A stretch of 64,000 nucleotides of DNA from Zygnema circumcarinatum (Eukaryota > Streptophyta > Zygnematophyceae > Zygnematales > Zygnemataceae): contig CM074805.1 of assembly GCA_037447605.1 (NCBI GenBank), positions 963,361-1,027,360 on the forward strand. Direction: 5' to 3'. The notes beneath the pieces are model-generated. The model ran no database searches, had not been told where the DNA came from, and saw only the letters and a program-made list of their open reading frames with translations. Made by a program: the position numbers and the translations under genes. Of the stretch, positions 58,851-64,000 are shown piece after piece. Every line of letters begins with the position of its first letter. The first letter of the stretch is position 1.

Positions 58851-58940
58851 CGAAGACAGAGGTTTGACGAGTGCATGCGGCTGCCGAAAAAGCTTCTCCA
58901 ACCTCAGTGTCCGCTGGACCGCGAAAAGTTAGTTCCCAGA
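58851..58940 (+). other. Exon-like segment, copy A of a duplicated coding fragment
   Basis: Translation gives FDECMRLPKKLLQP followed by PLDREKLVPRN, closely matching a segment on the opposite strand at 62922-63015 (FDECMWLPRELLQL, PLNRDQLVPRS). Both are bounded by a CAG-type acceptor upstream and share a GTTAGT word at the same place. The changes are mostly conservative (K/R), as expected for coding sequence. The protein family is not recognised. Confidence 0.45.
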
Positions 58941-59389
58941 AACTTTTCACATACGATTTTTGCAGAAAAGAAATGATAAAGCTTACTCAAAGACCATTAG
59001 TTTTTTGGTCACGTTTAAAGGCTTAATGTGCAAGCAGACCAGATGTTCCTATTGGGACGAGGGAGCATTTGGATGTTATTGTTGCGACGCAAGCGCATTT
59101 GTGAAGGCACATGCGCCCTATCTCTTCACTGCTTTTCAAAGCGCGTAACACAGTGCTTGCTGCAGATGCAAGTGGACCTTTCTCGAAATTTGTAAATTCA
59201 AAGCAGTGGCGGATCTTGCAGGCTTGCAGATGTCGCTGTGTTTGGGCGTGTCGACAGATAGGACAACCTGCCTAAAAACTCGACACGTGGCAAGTCCGCC
59301 CTGCCAGGTGGCCAGTGCAGGAGGACCTCCATACGGCCTGGATTGGTGCTGACGGGGCAAGTTTCGACGGCTGGATTTCCCCTTCATTA

Positions 59390-59522
59390 GGGCGTGTCAG
59401 ACTTAACGAAATCTTACAAACAAAAAAGTTTTGTAAGTACTCCGCCGCACCAGGATTGCGATGTCACCGAAGTACTCGTTCTGGTCTCAAACTTACGAAC
59501 AATTTTTAAGTCTGACACCCCC
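59390..59522. mobile_element. MITE-like element, copy 1
   Basis: A 133-base element opens with GGGCGTGTCAGACTTAAC and closes with TTAAGTCTGACACCCCC, forming terminal inverted repeats of about 16-17 bases with one mismatch. It is flanked by TA (after CATTA, before TATTA), compatible with a Tc1/mariner-type target. The interior has TCTTAC/CTTACGA words and no coding capacity. Confidence 0.75.
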
Positions 59523-59527
59523 TATTA

Positions 59528-59684
59528 GGGGGTGTCAGACTTAACAAAATCTTACGAAAAGCGTTACGAAAAAAAAGGTTACGAAAGTACTCCGCCGCAG
59601 GAGGATCGCGATTATACTGGAGTACTCGTTCTGATGTTAAACTTACGAACACGCGTACTGAAATTTTTTAAGTCTGACACCCCC
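59528..59684. mobile_element. MITE-like element, copy 2 (head to tail with copy 1)
   Basis: A 157-base element starting GGGGGTGTCAGACTTAAC and ending TTAAGTCTGACACCCCC, with perfect 17-base terminal inverted repeats apart from the last base. It is separated from copy 1 by only TATTA and followed by TATTG. Its interior resembles copy 1 (AAGTACTCCGCCGCA, AGTACTCGTTCTG, AACTTACGAAC) with a short extra segment. Confidence 0.78.
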
Positions 59685-60275
59685 TATTGAAACTGCTGTC
59701 CGTCGCAGATTTTAAGCATAACCGGAGCTTGGAAATCGCAGAAGGGCTGATTCTTCACGAATCCGTTTCACAAGAGGCTTTCAAAATAAGACAGAGCCCT
59801 CTGTTGAAAGAGTCGCTTATAAAGTGAGGAGTCAGGTTGTAAGTAGGCTGAAGTGTCATTCGTTTGCTTGTGGCTCCCCTCCAGTCACAGTGCCTTGCCC
59901 CCCCCCCCTTGAGTTTTGTTTAGGCCTGACAGACCTACAAGGTGTACAATGCAGTAGCAACATACTGGGAATTGTCAGGATTGACTGAAAAGAGGAAGTT
60001 GAAATAAAGCAGCTTTCCCTTGTTGTCATCCCTTTGGAAAAGAGTTAACTCTCTGTTTCTCAGCCTCCCCAGAACATGTGTCTTGGCAATGAATGACACT
60101 CAGGGTTGGGTTGAAACGACTCTCAAAAACTGCAACGGCTTTGCATATTGCAATAGCCACTGCCATGGCCATGTTAACAACACCATGGACATAACTTAAA
60201 GCACAGCATAACATCATTTAGAAACCACAAGGAAAAAGAGCAATACCAACCACACCTATGTGCTTACAAGTTCCT

Positions 60276-63200
60276 CTATCGGGGAAGGAACCCCCCCTGC
60301 CTTATTCTTGCTGCCTCTTTCCATATCAAATCGTGAAAAACAATTTCCCCGTAATCCCGCACCATTATGGTCCTCGCACTTTCATTGTACATCACCATAC
60401 AGCAAAAATCTGGAAGGACTGCAGGCAACCCTCTGTAGTGGCCCAGCCATGCATCCTTTGCATCTACAACTGCCGTGTGGTTTTCTGTCTTCTCCAGCAA
60501 GTGATAAGAGATGAGCTCATGGACCTTCACGAGCACAACCTTGCGCGGATTAAGGACCCATTTCCGCCGTCCATCCGTTGACGCGCACTTCCAATGTCTC
60601 TCTTTGTATTTCCAAGGACGTATGCAGGTTGGCCTCTCATCTCGATACACCATTTTCTCAACATCCCACATTTCCTTACTAGTCCCAGTACGGCAATGGT
60701 GGATAGAATACGGTACAACCCCAAAACTGATGGCAGGCATGTCCTCGTTTGCCTTTACAATGTCTCGCAGGGAAGCTGGGGGAGTGACGAAAAGGTATTC
60801 ATCTGTATCAAAATTGAGTACCCACCTGTATTTGAACGAAGAAAACAAAAAAAAAAGGGTTCAGAAAGCAGGACAAGCTACATGGAACAAACCAACCTGT
60901 AACTCCCTCCATCAATTCGCCTACCTTCAAATGAGAGCAAATGCATATACGTGTGGCTAATGAGCTCACTTTTTTACAAGATGAAAAACTCACTGCTAGA
61001 ATGAAAAGTGTAGGAATGTTGAAGTGACTCTCTTCCAAGGTGCTTCACTCAGGTGGGGTTTGCCTTATCATGACAGACTTTCAGAATTAAACGTCTGCAT
61101 GTTCTTCCTCAAGAATTGATTCCAAACTGTAAAAGATTACATCAGTTAATTGAGGTTCGCTGTGGCGAGGCAAGAGCATAACTTACCTAGCGAAGGGTCG
61201 TGCTCGCAGGAGACAGTCGTGAAGGAATAATTGTTGATTTGCGTAGTATCCTGAAAACCGGCCCTGTTCATACGCATTGACATAAGTTACCAGTCTCGCT
61301 TCTCGAAAACGCCGCAACCTTTGAGCAGTGGCATTCGATAACCCTCCCAAATCATAGATAAAAAAATGCACTCGTGGCCGGAGTAAGCCATGGTGGTACA
61401 TATACCACTCAGCCACCGCTGAGGGTCGGCGAGTAAGGAACAGCGGTCCGCTGCAATGTGCAAATTCTATAGGCAGTTCCTGCTGGGTCTTGTAGAACAG
61501 ACTGTTTATCCGGCCTTCGTGATACACCAGCATTGGCGTTCCACTTGCAATAAGCTTGTCAGCGATTTGTACTGCACAACACCATAGACTCAGAACGAGA
61601 AGAATTCAGAAATACTGAGAAATGCCAACAGTAAGCTCTAGTCAAAGACCGTCACACTCTACCAAAAGTTCTTTTTAATTCCCACCGATCAAGATTTAGA
61701 TACAGAAAACAAAAACGCACATGTTCCAGGAGGCGCGTTGATGGGTTCACTATTATTCATGTGCCCTAAACCGTAAACCCGCCCTTCAGCGCTTAGAACC
61801 CTAAACCCTGCATCTAAACCCTTAAAGCCCTAAATCCTAAACCCTTATAACCTGAACCCTAAAATTCGTCAATGGAAGACCTACGCCTGGACTAAGCCTG
61901 GCCTCAGAGTAGCCTTCGTAAGCTCAAGTGCTCTTATAACATGATCATGTAGCCTATGATACGTTACATTAAGGCAAGCTTTCTAGAGGAACAATTCCAT
62001 AACATTCTACAAGAGTACCATTCAGACAGGCTCATTAGAGAAGCCCAAAACCATTATCTTGAAGCTACTGAGTGCAATCTCTTTTTACTCAAGTGATGAA
62101 TAAATGTTTCCCAGGAATAAGCATTAGAAAATGACCATTTTTTTTCAGCTCATTGGAAAACATACCCCTTTGATTTGCAATAAGAAATAAGAAGCCACCC
62201 TCTCCTCCAGCTCCAACCTCTTGTGGGAACTCGCACTTGGCAAGCACATGCACATAGGTTCGCTGGTGGTTTCCACCACCACGGAAAAATTTTGGGCGTC
62301 CAAATATAGCGACATCTAACAACCTGCAAAAGTTCACGTTTGTGGCCTTAAGCTTGAATCGGGGCAGGTGCAGAAATACCTCGGAGTTATGCATTAGACG
62401 AAGGTTGGTTTGACTCGAACACAAAGGTGAAGCATATTCACGTAAACAGCCTGAGTCATCCCATTATCAGGTTTCGACCATCAAGTGAAAACTGTCTGCA
62501 AAAATGACCCCAAAGCCTTCCAGCTTCCTCAGGTTACCTAGTAAGTCACAACATCAACATCATCACAGTAACTGACATCTCATTCTTGTTCCATACGCGA
62601 CTTTGTTCAGGGTTTACTAGAAAATCATCCTGGAGCCTTCTTTGAATGATATGAACAACAAAACCCTATCAGGTAATAAGGAATGACAAAGTCTTTGTCG
62701 ATGCTCAGTGAAAGTGAACAAGTCGGTGCAAGACTACCATTGATCACAGACTGGCATTCATCAAAGCTTCCCGCAGATCAGCACTTCTCATTATCACATT
62801 ACAATTAAAGATGAAGTTTCTGCAACAGACCATGAACCATACCATTAAGGTCCTAACACCAAAGGCGAAAAACTGTGAAATTCCACAGGCCACTGCTTGC
62901 AAAGCGATCAGTAAAAAGTGATGCTCCTTGGAACTAACTGATCGCGGTTGAGCGGTCGCTCAAGCTGGAGAAGCTCTCGCGGCAGCCACATGCACTCGTC
63001 GAAAGACTCTTTTCTTTGCCATTTTTCCCCCTGGGCTGGGGAAAGGCCCAGAACCCAAAATGAGTCCAATGACTGTCGATAAGAGCTGCCACCTCGAAAA
63101 CCCATTCAACCGTGTCAATAGTTCATGAAGTATGACCATACAATTGTATACCACAAGGTTGACACAAACCGGCATTACCGTACAAGAAGAAATTTGATTA

Positions 63201-63525
63201 CAATGAAACTTTGCAGCATAGCGTATTTGATAATCTTCCACCCTCAAAAGTCGCAAAAACTGATCCTTAAGAGAAGCAGCGCCACGCAAAATGAACACCA
63301 AAGCTTACCTGTATCGCACAAAAAAGTGAGGATCAGAGCCAAACGCAACGAACTCCTGCTGCTGCAAACCTCGTCTGCCTTTCTTGAGTGCTTCCATTTC
63401 AAAGTCCCATACCAGTCGTGGGTCCCCGCCTGCTTTCTCGTGCCTTTCTACCCACGGAGGCGTTACCTTTTGAGGCCGGCCATAATTTGCATCCCACACG
63501 TCATTCCATTGGTCGCCATCAAGGA
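60276..63525 (-). CDS. Family 92 glycosyltransferase (DUF23), 5' part missing
   Basis: Four exons join in frame: 63309-63525, 62166-62323, 61187-61571 and 60276-60825. No start codon is found before the 63525 acceptor, so the gene probably continues beyond the window. GT92 features: WYMYHHGLLRPRVHFFIYDLGG, NQQLFLHDCLLRARPFARW and the metal-binding DTDEY in WVLNFDTDEYLFV, followed by a C-terminal half with Cys-rich spacing (CIRPWKYKERHWKC). In plants the family includes the GALS beta-1,4-galactan synthases of the Golgi; these transfer sugar from a nucleotide donor to cell-wall or glycoprotein glycans. Substrate here is unknown. The exon 62166-62323 has unusual composition (RGGGNHQRTY) but is confirmed by phase on both sides. 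An intron contains telomere-like repeats. Confidence 0.82.
61770..61862. repeat. Interstitial telomere-like repeats in a glycosyltransferase intron
   Basis: Eight or so CCCTAAA or one-base variants occur within about 90 bases inside the intron between exons 61187-61571 and 62166-62323. The unit is the plant-type telomere repeat. Confidence 0.7.
62922..63015 (-). other. Exon-like segment, copy B of a duplicated coding fragment
   Basis: Reverse-strand translation gives WQRKESFDECMWLPRELLQL and PLNRDQLVPRS, matching 58851-58940. It lies inside an intron of the glycosyltransferase and is not needed by that gene's phase. It may be an exon of an unrecognised nested or broken gene. Confidence 0.45.
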
Positions 63526-64000
63526 CTGCGAAATGAAGCATCAAGGGTGTCAGCTTGCATACAGGCACAAGTTGTAACCTAAAGAGGTTGGACACCGCTT
63601 TCAGCAGATAACTTACAAAAGACTAGAGCAACCATTGCAAAGACCTAATGGATGCATGAGAAGAACAGGAAGTGCCTAAGTGAATAGCTACAGTCGCGAA
63701 GTGCTACGTCGCAAGTTTGCGAAAAGGTCGGAGGTTCTGATGGACGTGAAGAACGTTATGTATCAGCATGCCAGTGGATATATTCTCCTTATAAGCATTT
63801 TTTTTCTGTCTAATAATTATTTTGATGCCAAATGTAACGTGACGAGGAAATGCTACTATACATCATATTGTTAGCCATGAACTCTGATGTCTATTCGCGA
63901 AGAAGTAGCGTAATTGTTTAGATCATTATGCGTTTCTTGATTCAATGTACCAGGTAGAAGAGTGATAGGGGCGTGTTTTGTACCTAAGATTGGAAGGCGT
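63526..64000. other. Right edge; expected upstream part of the glycosyltransferase gene
   Basis: AT-rich sequence with no recognisable GT92 exon. It is probably intron or promoter of the glycosyltransferase whose first exons lie here unrecognised or beyond the window. Confidence 0.35.

Larger units (their letters stand above)
58144..60275. other. Gene-less interval with mobile-element traces
   Basis: Convergent 3' flanks of DAO-Rieske copy 3 and the glycosyltransferase. It contains an exon-like segment (58851-58940), two adjacent MITE-like elements (59390-59684) and a GGGA run near 58525. No complete gene is supported. Confidence 0.45.

Noticed and set aside
62908-63105. Treating the exon-like segment as a glycosyltransferase exon
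   Set aside because: The flanking GT92 exons (63309 end, 62323 start) already join in phase with continuous sense, and the segment resembles a fragment at 58.9 kb that is outside the gene.
1-64000. CRISPR arrays, bacterial operons or prophage
   Set aside because: No regularly spaced identical repeats; genes are spliced and eukaryotic throughout.
1-64000. tRNA or rRNA genes
   Set aside because: No cloverleaf with a TTCGA-type box or rRNA-like segment was recognised by eye; a covariance-model search would be decisive.

Overview
The window looks like intron-rich nuclear DNA of a green-lineage eukaryote, most likely a non-seed streptophyte (a charophyte alga or a bryophyte). Evidence: chloroplast-targeted photosynthesis proteins (PSB33/LIL8 and TL29/APX4), a plant-type SC35-like splicing factor, plant-like mitochondrial atp6 sequence in the first kilobase, scattered CCCTAAA (TTTAGGG-type) motifs, and genes for ORAI-like channels and arsenite methyltransferase, which flowering plants generally lack. 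The species cannot be named from sequence alone. All gene models were built by eye from GT-AG (twice GC-AG) splice sites, reading-frame phase and family similarity. Every reported model keeps an open frame through all its joins.

Layout, left to right: a truncated mitochondrial atp6 insert (about 0.4-1.1 kb); SC35-like splicing factor (minus, 3.2-6.7 kb); ESCRT-I subunit VPS37 (minus, 7.8-10.2 kb); meiotic recombination factor HOP2 (minus, 11.1-13.1 kb); PSB33 (plus, 14.6-17.2 kb), divergent from HOP2; ORAI-like channel A (plus, 18.8-22.5 kb); a 1,095-residue PHD-BAH chromatin protein (minus, 23.4-28.9 kb); lumenal TL29 (minus, 29.9-34.1 kb); ORAI-like channel B (minus, 35.3-39.2 kb); arsenite methyltransferase ArsM (plus, 40.1-42.9 kb); three paralogous FAD oxidoreductase-Rieske fusions (minus 43.9-47.1, minus 49.0-52.5, plus 54.2-58.1 kb); and the 3' part of a family 92 glycosyltransferase (minus, 60.3-63.5 kb, 5' end not found).

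The gene list is mostly unrelated housekeeping functions, as expected for a eukaryotic chromosome. Two local duplications stand out. The ORAI-like pair is inverted, about 13 kb apart, and both copies carry glutamine where animal Orai has its pore glutamate. The DAO-Rieske trio shares all its internal intron positions; the two tandem copies also share an unusual GC-AG intron just before the Rieske exon, and only the third copy has a clear chloroplast-type leader and linker.

Between genes are small mobile-element traces (a head-to-tail pair of MITE-like elements at 59.4-59.7 kb and a foldback element at 53.4-53.6 kb with single arms elsewhere), long GA/CT tracts inside introns, a cluster of CCATTGCAATGG-like palindromes upstream of the splicing factor gene, and two 10-N gaps inside G/C homopolymers.
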